From positions 13,670 to 77,669 of the forward strand of contig CAYNTO010000012.1 in NCBI GenBank assembly GCA_964400355.1: a stretch of DNA of 64,000 nucleotides, written 5' to 3'. Source of the DNA: JACKAL01 sp964400355. Its GTDB lineage: Bacteria; Bdellovibrionota; Bdellovibrionia; Bdellovibrionales; JAGQZY01. A program made the translations under genes and the position numbers. This document shows positions 25,678 to 34,691 of the stretch, piece after piece; positions within the stretch are counted from its first letter, which is position 1, and each line of letters begins with the position of its first letter. The notes under the pieces were generated by a model. That model searched no databases and was not told the origin of the DNA. It saw only the letters and a program-made list of their open reading frames with translations.

Positions 25678-26431
25678 AGTCTTTGCCCCTAAATATCAGT
25701 GAGGCGCTCGCTAGAAACAGAATGATCCACAACGCGGCTATTGCCAACCCATAGAACAAAACTTCCACGGTTACGAACGGCTCAAGCGCATGCAAACGCC
25801 AATTAAAATACTCAAAATTTGGTAAAAACTTTTTTGCCGACGTCACGGTGTAATAAAACAGGCCGTCCTTGGGACCTACTTCTCTCGACGACAATGTCCA
25901 ATGCGCTAAAATAAATACACCTATAGAAAACAAAATTGATAAAAATGATGCACAAAAAGTGGAAAAAAACGTTGTGACCGCCAATAGCGTCACCGCCTCA
26001 ACCAAAATTCCTAAAAAGGAAACAAATAAATGGCCAACATCAAACTGAAATCCCATCAGCATGAGATTCACACTAAATACCGCGAAAAATCCAAATGTGA
26101 ACGCAGCGATCAGTGCGCAAAATCCAAAATATTTACCGAGCAGAAATTGGGTGCGGCTTATAGGGCGCGACAATATTGTGAGTATGGTGAGTCTTTCGAT
26201 CTCTTTGTAAATCATGGAGCCGCCTAAAAATACCGTAAGTCCCATTATACACAAATGGATGGCCGATAACCCCAAACTCAAAGTTAAACGCAGTTGTTCC
26301 GTGTAACTCAATTGCCCGATGGCGACCATGAGGAATACCAAAAACACCGCAAACACCAGGAACGCATATAGAACACGATTGCGTAAAAGTTCTTTGAATG
26401 TATTTTTAGAAATGATCAGCAGCTTGGTCAT
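25670..26431 (-). CDS. ABC-2 type transporter permease
   Basis: 253 residues with six membrane segments. The start, ISKNTFKELLRNRVLYAFLV, is the amphipathic 'Ea.r.r' helix of ABC-2 permeases. Further on, IYKEIERLTILTILSRPISRTQFLLGKYFG is the typical cytoplasmic loop. It forms an exporter with the ATPase encoded directly upstream (four-base ATGA overlap). No periplasmic adaptor is encoded nearby. The substrate is unknown; its position next to pilD does not by itself imply a pilus role. Confidence 0.85.
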   Translation of the reverse strand: MTKLLIISKNTFKELLRNRVLYAFLVFAVFLVFLMVAIGQLSYTEQLRLTLSLGLSAIHLCIMGLTVFLGGSMIYKEIERLTILTILSRPISRTQFLLGKYFGFCALIAAFTFGFFAVFSVNLMLMGFQFDVGHLFVSFLGILVEAVTLLAVTTFFSTFCASFLSILFSIGVFILAHWTLSSREVGPKDGLFYYTVTSAKKFLPNFEYFNWRLHALEPFVTVEVLFYGLAIAALWIILFLASASLIFRGKDFA

Positions 26432-27297
26432 GGCTGGGTCCGCTTTCGAAACTCATTGTACGCGTGTTCGAGAGCCATCTTGGGTTCCTGAACCGAGATC
26501 AGGCGCCCACCCTTAGCCTCCACCTTTTGCAAAATGGCCAAAACATCGGGGAGCGAAGCTGCCGTCTCCTGTTCAATCTTGTCGTTGACCATTGTCACTA
26601 CTTCTAATTGTTTGTCATTTTTTTTGATAAAATCAGAAAGATTCCCTTGAAACTGTATCTTCCCGGTATCGATAATCACCAACCGAGTACACAATTTTTC
26701 GATATCGTCCAACAGATGACTGCTGAAAAATATGGTAGTGCCTTTGGCCCCCAGCTCGCGAATCAGCTCAGAGACCTGATGGCGCCCATCTGGATCAAGA
26801 CCCGACATCGGCTCATCGAGAATCAAAAACTTAGGGTCGTGAATTATGGCTTGTGCCAGACCTACACGCTGGAGCATGCCTTTGGAGTAACTGCGTAAAA
26901 GTTTGTCCTTAGCCGCGATCATTCCCACCCGCTCAAGTAGCGCCTCCGCACGTTCACGCAATTGTTGGCGTGGAAGCGAAAGCGACAGCTGCCCGTAAAA
27001 CGTTAGGAATTCCAAGCCGGTCAAGTATTCATAAAAGTAAGGTCGCTCCGGCATATAACCAATGTGCTGGCGAAAGTCGGCAAACTGATCGTTAAAAAAA
27101 CTCACCCGGCCACTCTGATATTTAAGCAAACCCAGTATGCATTTCATGGTGGTGGTTTTACCCATTCCGTTGCCCCCAAGGAATCCGGTAATGGATTTTG
27201 CAGGAACAGAAAATTCCACGTCGAAGAGAACCTGACGCTTCTTAAACGTTAGTGGATCGCGAAACGTCTTTGAGAGCTTCCGTACATCTAAAGACAT
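26428..27297 (-). CDS. ABC transporter ATP-binding protein (ABC-2 exporter type)
   Basis: 289 residues. Walker A is GGNGMGKTTTMKCILGLL near residue 39; the signature is YSKGMLQRVGLAQA; Walker B is FLILDEPMSGLDPDG; and the switch His is in FFSSHLLDDIEK. The signature has YSKGM, the form common in exporters of the CcmA/NatA type. The C-terminal extension (residues 220-289) is the usual regulatory tail. It lies 16 bases after carB and overlaps its permease gene. Confidence 0.93.
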   Translation of the reverse strand: MSLDVRKLSKTFRDPLTFKKRQVLFDVEFSVPAKSITGFLGGNGMGKTTTMKCILGLLKYQSGRVSFFNDQFADFRQHIGYMPERPYFYEYLTGLEFLTFYGQLSLSLPRQQLRERAEALLERVGMIAAKDKLLRSYSKGMLQRVGLAQAIIHDPKFLILDEPMSGLDPDGRHQVSELIRELGAKGTTIFFSSHLLDDIEKLCTRLVIIDTGKIQFQGNLSDFIKKNDKQLEVVTMVNDKIEQETAASLPDVLAILQKVEAKGGRLISVQEPKMALEHAYNEFRKRTQP

Positions 27298-27313
27298 ACG
27301 GATATTATGGTGG

Positions 27314-30300
27314 CTAAAGCGGGGCTACGTCAAACTGTCCAGTGTGCAATTTCGTCAATGCGAGGAACAAAGCATCTGCCGCATGATCCTCGGTGATGCA
27401 TGGAATACGGTAGTCGATGCAACTGCGGCGAATGCTGAAGCTGGCATCAATCGATTGGCGACCCGAAGTGGTATTGATCACAGTGATGACTTTTCCGGAG
27501 CGAATGCGATCAACGCAATGGGGGCGTCCTTCGTGAACTTTCTTTACCGGTATGCAATCGATCCCTTGGTCGTAGAGGAACTTGGCCGTTCCCTGCGTGG
27601 CTGAAAACGTGTAGCCCAATTTGTAGAGCCCGCGAATCGTGCCGATCAAGGCATCTTTGTCTTTCTCGCGCAAGGACAGGAAGATCTCACCCTGCATCGC
27701 TAAGCGATGGTGGCTCGAAGTGAACGCTTTGAGTAATGCTTCACTGTAGTCGTCCGCTCGTCCCATGCTTTCACCAGTGGATTTCATTTCGGGCCCGAGG
27801 ATGGAATCGGCTTCCGGAAATTTATTGAATGGAAAGACCACGCCTTTCACACAGACCTTCTTGATCGTCTTGTACGAATAATTCTCGGGCTGAACCTCTT
27901 TTGCAGTTTTACCAACAATTGCCGCCACACCGAGGTCAACGATAGGAATTCCAGCGGCTTTTGCCAAGAACGGAACCGTGCGCGAACAGCGCGGATTGGC
28001 CTCGAGCACATACACTCGATCGTCTTTCACCGCTAGCTGCACGTTGAGATGACCAACGATCTCAAGTTTATTGGCCAGGCGCACGCACATTTCCTCGATT
28101 TGCTGGAGTGGACCGGGCTTAATTCGCTGTGGAGGGATCACACCCATGCTATCGCCGGAGTGAATGCCAGCGGCCTCAATGTGCTCGATCACGCCACCGA
28201 TGAGGCACCAGTCCATGCCGCGAATGACATCCACGTCCATTTCCAGCGCACCTTCTAAAAACTGATCCATAAAGCACGGTGTTTCTTTAGAGATGACCAC
28301 CGCATGGCGAACAAAATAACTTTGCAAATCCGCATCAGACTCAATCACTTCCATGCGTCGCCCGCCGAGCACATAACTGGGGCGACAGATAAGAGGATAC
28401 CCAATCTGTGCTGCCACCTTCAGCGCCTGGTCGTCGGTGTACGCAAGGCCGGCCTTAGGAACATCGATCTTAAGCTCTTCGCAAGCCTGCTTGAATCGCG
28501 AACGATCCTCGGCAATGTCGATGGCATTTAGAGACGAGCCCATCAAGTGTATTCCCGCCTCACTCAAGGCCTTAGAAATGTTGATCGGGGTTTGTCCACC
28601 GAGCTGAACCACCACGCCTTCGGGTTTTAGAAATTCGGCGATCTCAACCACATATTCGGCAGTGAGTGGTTCAAAGAATAAATAATTGCTGGTGTCGTAG
28701 TCTGTGGACACGGTCTCGGGATTGGAATTGATCATGGCCACTTTGCGTCCGAATTTTTGCAGCGCCTTTACGCCACGCACGCAACAGTAATCAAACTCGA
28801 TACCCTGACCAATGCGGTTTGGCCCACTGCCAAGAACCATCACCGCGCCCTCAGGTATGTTGTAGTTCTCTTGCGCAGCCTTCGACCAGTAGGTGGAATA
28901 AAAATACGGCGTGGACGAGGCAAACTCTCCCGCGCAGGTATCCACCTGGAGGTAGGTGGGTCGAACATTATAAATGAGGCGGTAGTTGCGAATGTCTTTT
29001 TCAGTTTTTCCAGCCAATTGTGCCAAACGCATGTCCGAGAACCCATTGCGTTTGTACTTGAGAAGTTTTTCCGGATCAAAAATAGGATCCTTTTTTAAAG
29101 CTTGTTCGTCGTCAATGATGTCTTTGATCTGGTTTAAAAACCACCGATTGATCTGCGTGAGTTGATACACCTCATCCACTGATTTTCCATCGCGGAAGGC
29201 CTGAGCGAGATGAAACAAACGGTGCGAATTGGGATAGGAAAGCTTTTCTGTGGCGTACTCCACCTCTTCCAAGCCACAGTGTGTTTCCATGGAGCTGATG
29301 GCCTTTTGAAACGATTCTTTAAACGTTCGGCCAATGCTCATCACCTCACCCACGCTCTTCATTTGAGTGGAGAGAAGGTCTTTAGAACCCGGAAATTTTT
29401 CGAAAGCAAAACGCGGGATTTTGGTGACCACATAGTCGAGCGCTGGTTCATAACATGATGGTGTCACTTTTGTAATGTCGTTCATCACTTCATCAAGACG
29501 AAAACCAACGGCAAGCATAGCCGCGATTTTAGCAATAGGGAAACCCGTGGCTTTGCTTGCCAGAGCGGAGGAACGACTCACTCGCGGGTTCATCTCGATA
29601 ACGACGCGCTTGCCGGAATCCGGGTGGACCGCAAACTGCACGTTGGCGCCTCCGCATTCAAGCCCAACAGCATCGAGAATTTTGCGTGCCTCATCACGCA
29701 TGTCCTGATACGCGCGCTCTGAGAGAGTTTGCTGTGGAGCGATGGTGATACTGTCGCCCGTGTGCACACCGCACGGGTCGAGATTTTCGATGGAGCAAAT
29801 AGTAACAAATGTGCCGGGGCGATCACGCATAACCTCCAGCTCGAATTCTTTCCAGCCCAAGATGCTCTCTTCGACCAATACTTCAGAGGTCGGGCTTTCA
29901 CTGAGTGCGTGAGCGATCATTTGCTCGTACTCCTCTTTGGAGTAGGCAATGCCGCCGCCGCCGCCTCCAAGAGTGTAGTTGGGGCGTAAGATAATCGGAA
30001 AACCGATCACTTTAGCGGCTTCGATTCCCTGCTGCATGTTGCGCACCATTTCGCTCTTGGGATACTTGGCTCCTACGCGGTCGAGAACTTTGCGGAACTC
30101 TTCGCGATCTTCCGCTGCACGAATCACATCCTCATTGGCGCCGATCATTTCCACATTGTGCTTTTTTAAAATACCTTTTCTCACCAACTCCAATCCTAAA
30201 TTGAGAGCAGTCTGACCACCTAATGTGGGAATCACCGCATCGACTTTTTCGCGGGCAAGAATTTTGTCGATCACGTCCGTCGTGAGGGGCTCAATGTAAA

Positions 30301-30490
30301 CCGTATTTGCCACATCGGGGTCTGTCATAATCGTGGCTGGATTGGAATTGATCAGCACAACCTGGATTCCAATGGAGCGCAGAGCTTTACAGGCCTGAGT
30401 TCCGGAATAATCGAACTCGCAAGCCTGTCCGATCACGATGGGGCCACTGCCCAAGATGAGGACTTTTTTATATTTTTGATCCAAAGGCAT
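27314..30490 (-). CDS. carB: Carbamoyl-phosphate synthase large subunit
   Basis: 1058 residues, full length. It contains two ATP-grasp halves: KVLILGSGPIVIGQACEFDYSGTQA starts the first, and VMVLGSGPNRIGQGIEFDYCCV starts the second. The glycine-rich loop TLGGGGGGIAYS and the metal-binding VIEMNPRVSRSSALASKATG and VLEANPRCSRTVPFLAK segments are intact. The C-terminal MGS-like regulatory domain ends at AALDFLALTKL-like sequence. With CarA it makes carbamoyl phosphate for pyrimidine and arginine synthesis. Its ATG shares a base with the stop of the small gene between carA and carB. Confidence 0.98.
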   Translation of the reverse strand: MPLDQKYKKVLILGSGPIVIGQACEFDYSGTQACKALRSIGIQVVLINSNPATIMTDPDVANTVYIEPLTTDVIDKILAREKVDAVIPTLGGQTALNLGLELVRKGILKKHNVEMIGANEDVIRAAEDREEFRKVLDRVGAKYPKSEMVRNMQQGIEAAKVIGFPIILRPNYTLGGGGGGIAYSKEEYEQMIAHALSESPTSEVLVEESILGWKEFELEVMRDRPGTFVTICSIENLDPCGVHTGDSITIAPQQTLSERAYQDMRDEARKILDAVGLECGGANVQFAVHPDSGKRVVIEMNPRVSRSSALASKATGFPIAKIAAMLAVGFRLDEVMNDITKVTPSCYEPALDYVVTKIPRFAFEKFPGSKDLLSTQMKSVGEVMSIGRTFKESFQKAISSMETHCGLEEVEYATEKLSYPNSHRLFHLAQAFRDGKSVDEVYQLTQINRWFLNQIKDIIDDEQALKKDPIFDPEKLLKYKRNGFSDMRLAQLAGKTEKDIRNYRLIYNVRPTYLQVDTCAGEFASSTPYFYSTYWSKAAQENYNIPEGAVMVLGSGPNRIGQGIEFDYCCVRGVKALQKFGRKVAMINSNPETVSTDYDTSNYLFFEPLTAEYVVEIAEFLKPEGVVVQLGGQTPINISKALSEAGIHLMGSSLNAIDIAEDRSRFKQACEELKIDVPKAGLAYTDDQALKVAAQIGYPLICRPSYVLGGRRMEVIESDADLQSYFVRHAVVISKETPCFMDQFLEGALEMDVDVIRGMDWCLIGGVIEHIEAAGIHSGDSMGVIPPQRIKPGPLQQIEEMCVRLANKLEIVGHLNVQLAVKDDRVYVLEANPRCSRTVPFLAKAAGIPIVDLGVAAIVGKTAKEVQPENYSYKTIKKVCVKGVVFPFNKFPEADSILGPEMKSTGESMGRADDYSEALLKAFTSSHHRLAMQGEIFLSLREKDKDALIGTIRGLYKLGYTFSATQGTAKFLYDQGIDCIPVKKVHEGRPHCVDRIRSGKVITVINTTSGRQSIDASFSIRRSCIDYRIPCITEDHAADALFLALTKLHTGQFDVAPL

Positions 30491-31134
30491 TAGAACCTCA
30501 TGTTTGTAGAATCGCTATAAATCTGGGTGTGTTTCACATGGGGGTAACGATCGAGTTTAAAATACATTTTAATAAGTTGAACTATGAGCTGCCAGCGCTC
30601 TTCATAACTGGACGATGTTTTCTTAATGCGCTCAGTGATAAATTTGCGCACTTCGAGAGGGTGGCAGACAATGCCCTGAGAGATATAATTATTTTTACCG
30701 TCGACAACCACATGGGCGCTAAAAATAGAGCCTTTATTCATGGCCAAAACCACGCTGGAATCTTTGATCACGATTTTTTTGTTTTCGAGAAGATCTTTGA
30801 TGTAGTGGTCTTTGCCTTTTGTTTTATTGTACTCAAAAAGACTAAACCGAGCATCGCCCATGGCTTCAAAAAGTGGGCGCTCCTCATCAGCGATCTCAAA
30901 CCCGTCCAGATTGAGTGCTAATTTGGCGGGAGTCAGCAAAGTGCCCTTGAGAGGACGAGTGAAGAGGTACCAATCGAAAAACAAATTGAGATTGCGCTCG
31001 AAATCACCGGTGTCGGTTTCGTTGAGACCGATATCGTTGAAAAAGCCCTCTTTGGCTTTTACAACTTCGGCTTTGTACTTAGGGCCCGAGAAATATTCCG
31101 TCAATTTTTCAAGTGCGCGATCGTATGTCATCAT
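30490..31134 (-). CDS. Unknown protein encoded between carA and carB
   Basis: About 214 residues from the ATG at 31134 (the frame opens four codons earlier at a GTG inside carA). The carA stop and this ATG overlap as TAATG, and this gene's stop and the carB ATG overlap the same way. It is therefore translationally coupled on both sides. It is a soluble, charged, helical protein without signal peptide; LFFDWYLFTRPLKGTLL and SSVVLAMNKGSIFSAHVVV are its most distinctive parts. I do not recognise the family. An accessory or regulator of carbamoyl-phosphate synthase is conceivable, but only position supports it. Confidence 0.7.
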   Translation of the reverse strand: MMTYDRALEKLTEYFSGPKYKAEVVKAKEGFFNDIGLNETDTGDFERNLNLFFDWYLFTRPLKGTLLTPAKLALNLDGFEIADEERPLFEAMGDARFSLFEYNKTKGKDHYIKDLLENKKIVIKDSSVVLAMNKGSIFSAHVVVDGKNNYISQGIVCHPLEVRKFITERIKKTSSSYEERWQLIVQLIKMYFKLDRYPHVKHTQIYSDSTNMRF

Positions 31135-32195
31135 TAGCGAATCCACTCCATAAATTCTTCAAACAGGACTCCAGCGTCCCGCGGACCAGGATAACATTCC
31201 GGATGGAATTGAACACTAAAACATCGACGATTTTTGCATTCGATGCCGGACACCGTATTATCATTCAAGTTGACATGGCTCACTTTGACATCCGCCGGTA
31301 AAGAATCGGTGTTGATCGCGTAACCATGGTTTTGACTTGTCACATAAATTTTGCCTGTTCTTAAATCTTTGACGGGATGATTGGCACCGTGGTGACCAAA
31401 TTTTAATCTGTACGTCTCTGCACCGAGTGCGCGCGCCAAAATTTGATGGCCCATACAGATTCCAAAGATGGGTTTTTCGCCGAGGAATTTTTGAATGGTT
31501 TGCACCGTGCCCTCAACCGCAGCAGGATCTCCTGGACCATTGGAGAGGAGAATGCCGTCGGGATTCCACTTTTGGATGTCGTCGTAGGTGGCACGGGAGG
31601 GAAATACCGCCACTTCCGAACAGCGCTTTAAAAGTTCACGCACGATATTTTGCTTGGTGCCGTAATCGAGCAATGCAACGCGAGGACCGGATGACGACGC
31701 TCCACTGAGCACGCGCTTTTCCGATTGAGAAACCTTGTACACCCAATCGAGCTCTTGAGCTCTATGCTGCTCAATGAGTCTTTTGGCTTTTTGTTGCGCA
31801 TCAGCCTCTGAATCGGCTTGTACGATTGCACCCAACAATGTTCCTTTGTCGCGCAGATAAAGCACCAGGCTGCGAGTGTCCACGGCATTGAGTGTGGGTA
31901 TGCCGTGCTCTTCCAGTAGGTTCAACCAGGTGCGATCGTGTTGGTAGATATCGAGCGCTATAAATCCTTCGATCCACAACTTGCGCGATTCCCAAAACGA
32001 TTTATCGACGCCGTAGTTTCCCTGCATGGGCGCGCTCATGACCATGATCTGGCCAAAATACGATGGGTCAGTAGCAATCTCCTCGTACCCATTGTGAGAG
32101 GTATTAAAGATCACCTCTCCCGCACGTTCGCGGCCAGCGAGCCACTCACCGGAAAACGCCGTACCATCTTCGAGTATCAAAAAACCTTTAGACAT
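31134..32195 (-). CDS. carA: Carbamoyl-phosphate synthase small (glutaminase) subunit
   Basis: 353 residues. The N-terminal CarA domain begins FLILEDGTAFSGE and contains GEVIFNTSHNGYEEIATDPSY. The class I glutamine amidotransferase domain has the nucleophile Cys in IFGICMGHQILARALG, and the His-Glu pair lies in VQFHPECYPGPRD. It releases ammonia from glutamine for CarB. It overlaps pyrB by eight bases and the following small gene by one base. The order pyrB-carA-orf-carB lacks pyrC. Confidence 0.97.
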   Translation of the reverse strand: MSKGFLILEDGTAFSGEWLAGRERAGEVIFNTSHNGYEEIATDPSYFGQIMVMSAPMQGNYGVDKSFWESRKLWIEGFIALDIYQHDRTWLNLLEEHGIPTLNAVDTRSLVLYLRDKGTLLGAIVQADSEADAQQKAKRLIEQHRAQELDWVYKVSQSEKRVLSGASSSGPRVALLDYGTKQNIVRELLKRCSEVAVFPSRATYDDIQKWNPDGILLSNGPGDPAAVEGTVQTIQKFLGEKPIFGICMGHQILARALGAETYRLKFGHHGANHPVKDLRTGKIYVTSQNHGYAINTDSLPADVKVSHVNLNDNTVSGIECKNRRCFSVQFHPECYPGPRDAGVLFEEFMEWIR

Positions 32196-33123
32196 TTTTG
32201 CCTCCGGTGATCAGGGAATTCATCAACGCCGCTCGCACAAAAACGCCGTTGGATTTTTGATGCCACATTCGAAAGTGCTGGAGTTCGCGCACACTTGGAT
32301 CAAACTCCACGCCCCAGTTCACCGGGCCTGGATGCATCAACAATGCGTCGGGCTTCATCATGTTTCCGTGTTTTTTTTGTAGTTGATAGGTTTTAATAAA
32401 CTCTTCGCGAGAAAACAAACTGTGCGCGGCATGGCGTTCAAACTGTATTCTTAAACCCATCACAACATCCGCCCACTCGAGTGCCTCGTCCATTTTGTTC
32501 ATCACGCGAATGTTGCTCTCAAGTCCGGCGGTCCACTGTTCCGGCCCCAGCACTCCCAGATTGGCGCCGAGCTTTGGTAAAAGTTCACGATGGGAACCCA
32601 CCACGCGACTGTGACGGATGTCGCCGACAAAGAGAACATTTTTGCCCTCGAGAGACGGAAACGATTCACACATGGTGAATACATCGAGCAACGCTTGAGT
32701 AGGATGGGAATCCGTCCCATAACCACCATTGATAACCGGGCACTTCACCTTATCACGCACATTGTAGAGCGGAAAATCGTCCCCACAGCGAACAATGATC
32801 GCATCGGGCATCATGGCGTGCACGGTCCAAAATGTGTCTTCCAAGGTTTCACCTTTGATGAGACTTGTGCCCTCTTTGGAAGCGCCATCGAAAAAAGTGG
32901 AGGCTCCGCCCAAACGCAGTGCCGCCATTTCAAAGCTCAAGCGCGTGCGCGTGCTGGGCTCAAAAAACAGGAGAGCAATCACGCGTTTTTGAGAAAACTG
33001 AGTTGGAAATATCCCCGATTTGAAAAAATGCTGCTTCATTTTTTTTGCATCGTCAAAAAGAGAAAGTATCTGGGGGATTTCGAGATCGCTGGTTTGCAGG
33101 AAGGATTTAATGATTTGGCTCAT
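32188..33123 (-). CDS. pyrB: Aspartate carbamoyltransferase catalytic subunit
   Basis: About 311 residues from the ATG at 33123 (MSQIIKSFL). The frame extends three codons upstream to a GTG, but that would overlap the promoter. Carbamoyl-phosphate binding is shown by FFEPSTRTRLSFEMAALRLGG, and the aspartate-binding 80s-type loop by ASKEGTSLIKGETLEDT. HPTQALLDVFTM and VLFVGDIRHSRVVGSH are also typical. It makes N-carbamoyl-aspartate from the CarAB product. First gene of the pyr/car transcript; no pyrI or pyrC is present. Confidence 0.97.
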   Translation of the reverse strand: MSQIIKSFLQTSDLEIPQILSLFDDAKKMKQHFFKSGIFPTQFSQKRVIALLFFEPSTRTRLSFEMAALRLGGASTFFDGASKEGTSLIKGETLEDTFWTVHAMMPDAIIVRCGDDFPLYNVRDKVKCPVINGGYGTDSHPTQALLDVFTMCESFPSLEGKNVLFVGDIRHSRVVGSHRELLPKLGANLGVLGPEQWTAGLESNIRVMNKMDEALEWADVVMGLRIQFERHAAHSLFSREEFIKTYQLQKKHGNMMKPDALLMHPGPVNWGVEFDPSVRELQHFRMWHQKSNGVFVRAALMNSLITGGKNV

Positions 33124-33132
33124 TAAAACCAC

Positions 33133-33161
33133 AGACTAATCGCCCATGTCCGCTCTGTCAA
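33133..33161 (-). promoter_or_regulatory. Probable promoter of the pyrB-carA-orf-carB transcript, possibly giving a leaderless mRNA
   Basis: On the minus strand, TTGACA (33156-33161) is a perfect -35 box, and TAGTCT (33133-33138) lies 17 bases downstream. A start site seven bases past the -10 box would fall within about three bases of the pyrB ATG at 33123, and no ribosome binding site is visible. Confidence 0.55.
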
Positions 33162-33251
33162 AACCCGAATGGTTTTTTATTGTGAGGACTTACCTATGAT
33201 GTAATTTTTAGCACGCGAAGGGCAATTCCCGAGCACATTTACGAGCCATCG

Positions 33252-34592
33252 CTATTGAGAGCGAGTAGTCCCTGCTTCGGAGGGCGGGATTTCGCGATCC
33301 ACCTCGGTGAACATACGCATTTTGTCGCTGCATTTGCCACCAAATGAGGGCCACGACCCGTTCTTTTCGTATTCGGGGTTTTTACAGCGCACATTCAGGT
33401 ATTTGCCGTAGGCCGTTTGGGTGGGATCTCGCGTGTAATCCATGTCTTCCACAAGCTTTGCGTCGTCCTCTTTATGTGCCCAACGCGGCACAAGCCGGCC
33501 CTGCTGTTCCCAGTAATTGTTGTCCTGAAACACGTGAGAGCACTCGGGAGGATAGCCTTCGGGCATACAGTCGAACCCTTTTTTATGAGCGTCGTTTTGC
33601 ATTTTTTCGCGGTCACTCGTGCTCAGATAAAAATCGTATTTGCTGGGGCCGTCCCTTCCCACCAATTTGAACACCGGCTCATTGGAACCTCTAATCCCGC
33701 CCTTGAGGATAACTTCGCCTTTATAGGGAACCCGCACACGGCCTCCTGGCATATCTTCTGTGATGGTCACAAAGGAAACATCAGAGAGCGTTCGCTTGTT
33801 GGCCTCGCATTTTCCCAATCCGCCGCGATGGTAATAATGCATCATCTCTTTGAGATAGTGATTTTTCTGAGCATCTTCCACGGGCTTGCCATTGAGCTGT
33901 TCCGCATCGAACAGCTGGCCTAGGTAATCACCCGAGCGCCGTCGCTCGTCTGTTTGATCGTAACCTAGGGTTCGTTGCGTGCGCTTGGTGAGCGCGATAA
34001 ATTCGTCACGATAAAGGTTAAAGGCCTTGTCGTCGCCGTTTACTCTTAAGCTGTCTTTTAAAAAACACCGCGTGATGTCCTTTTTTTTAAGTTCACTGTC
34101 GGCCCAAATATTGTACATCGACGGTGTGGTGGCAGCGCCGACCAGATCTTTTTCGAAGTTACAGCCGTACGATTTCTTTTTGCAATTGGCAATGCGATTG
34201 CGCAAAGAGAGCGCGATGATATCCTGTTCACAGTCGATCTGATGGGGATGCATATCGGTTAGTTTTTTGGTTCCTGGAATGTTGGCCTCAAACAGAGCTG
34301 TGCGAGTAACAATGTCCACGGCCATGGCACGCGCTGCAAACTGCTTGGACGCGGGATCGGGCAATGCCTTGATAAAGTTTTCCCAGCGCTCCACCAAACC
34401 TTTGCGGCTTCGCGCACCGTCTTTACAAAACTGGTTGTGAAACTTTCCGAGGGCATCATCGATAGAGGTGAGCTGCATTGTGAGCGTGGGAATGGCATTG
34501 GGATCCGGCTTGGATTTGCCTTTTTTAGCCAACACCGGAGCAGAGTTGACCAGTATGAGGATTATAATGCCTATTTGCAATCGCAGATGCAT
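33252..34592 (-). CDS. Cys-rich exported protein of unknown function
   Basis: 446 residues with a clear signal peptide (LQIGIIILILVNSAPVLA, cleavage before KKGKSK). The mature protein has ten cysteines, an even number suited to disulfides in the periplasm or outside the cell. There are long charged helical stretches in the first half and a beta-rich stretch (residues about 275-310) with GGRVRVPYKGEVILKGG. The C-terminal part is rich in Trp, Tyr and Cys (CMPEGYPPECSH, VRCKNPEYEKNGSWPSFGGKC). No family recognised. It is transcribed alone, between lepB and pyrB on the same strand. Confidence 0.6.
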   Translation of the reverse strand: MHLRLQIGIIILILVNSAPVLAKKGKSKPDPNAIPTLTMQLTSIDDALGKFHNQFCKDGARSRKGLVERWENFIKALPDPASKQFAARAMAVDIVTRTALFEANIPGTKKLTDMHPHQIDCEQDIIALSLRNRIANCKKKSYGCNFEKDLVGAATTPSMYNIWADSELKKKDITRCFLKDSLRVNGDDKAFNLYRDEFIALTKRTQRTLGYDQTDERRRSGDYLGQLFDAEQLNGKPVEDAQKNHYLKEMMHYYHRGGLGKCEANKRTLSDVSFVTITEDMPGGRVRVPYKGEVILKGGIRGSNEPVFKLVGRDGPSKYDFYLSTSDREKMQNDAHKKGFDCMPEGYPPECSHVFQDNNYWEQQGRLVPRWAHKEDDAKLVEDMDYTRDPTQTAYGKYLNVRCKNPEYEKNGSWPSFGGKCSDKMRMFTEVDREIPPSEAGTTRSQ

Positions 34593-34691
34593 GGTTCGAG
34601 TTTAACAAATGCGCTTGCGGTTTAGCTATGGAGAATCCGACTAGACCTACCTAAAGTAGGGACAATATCAAAGCGTAATGAGCGAGGTCAT

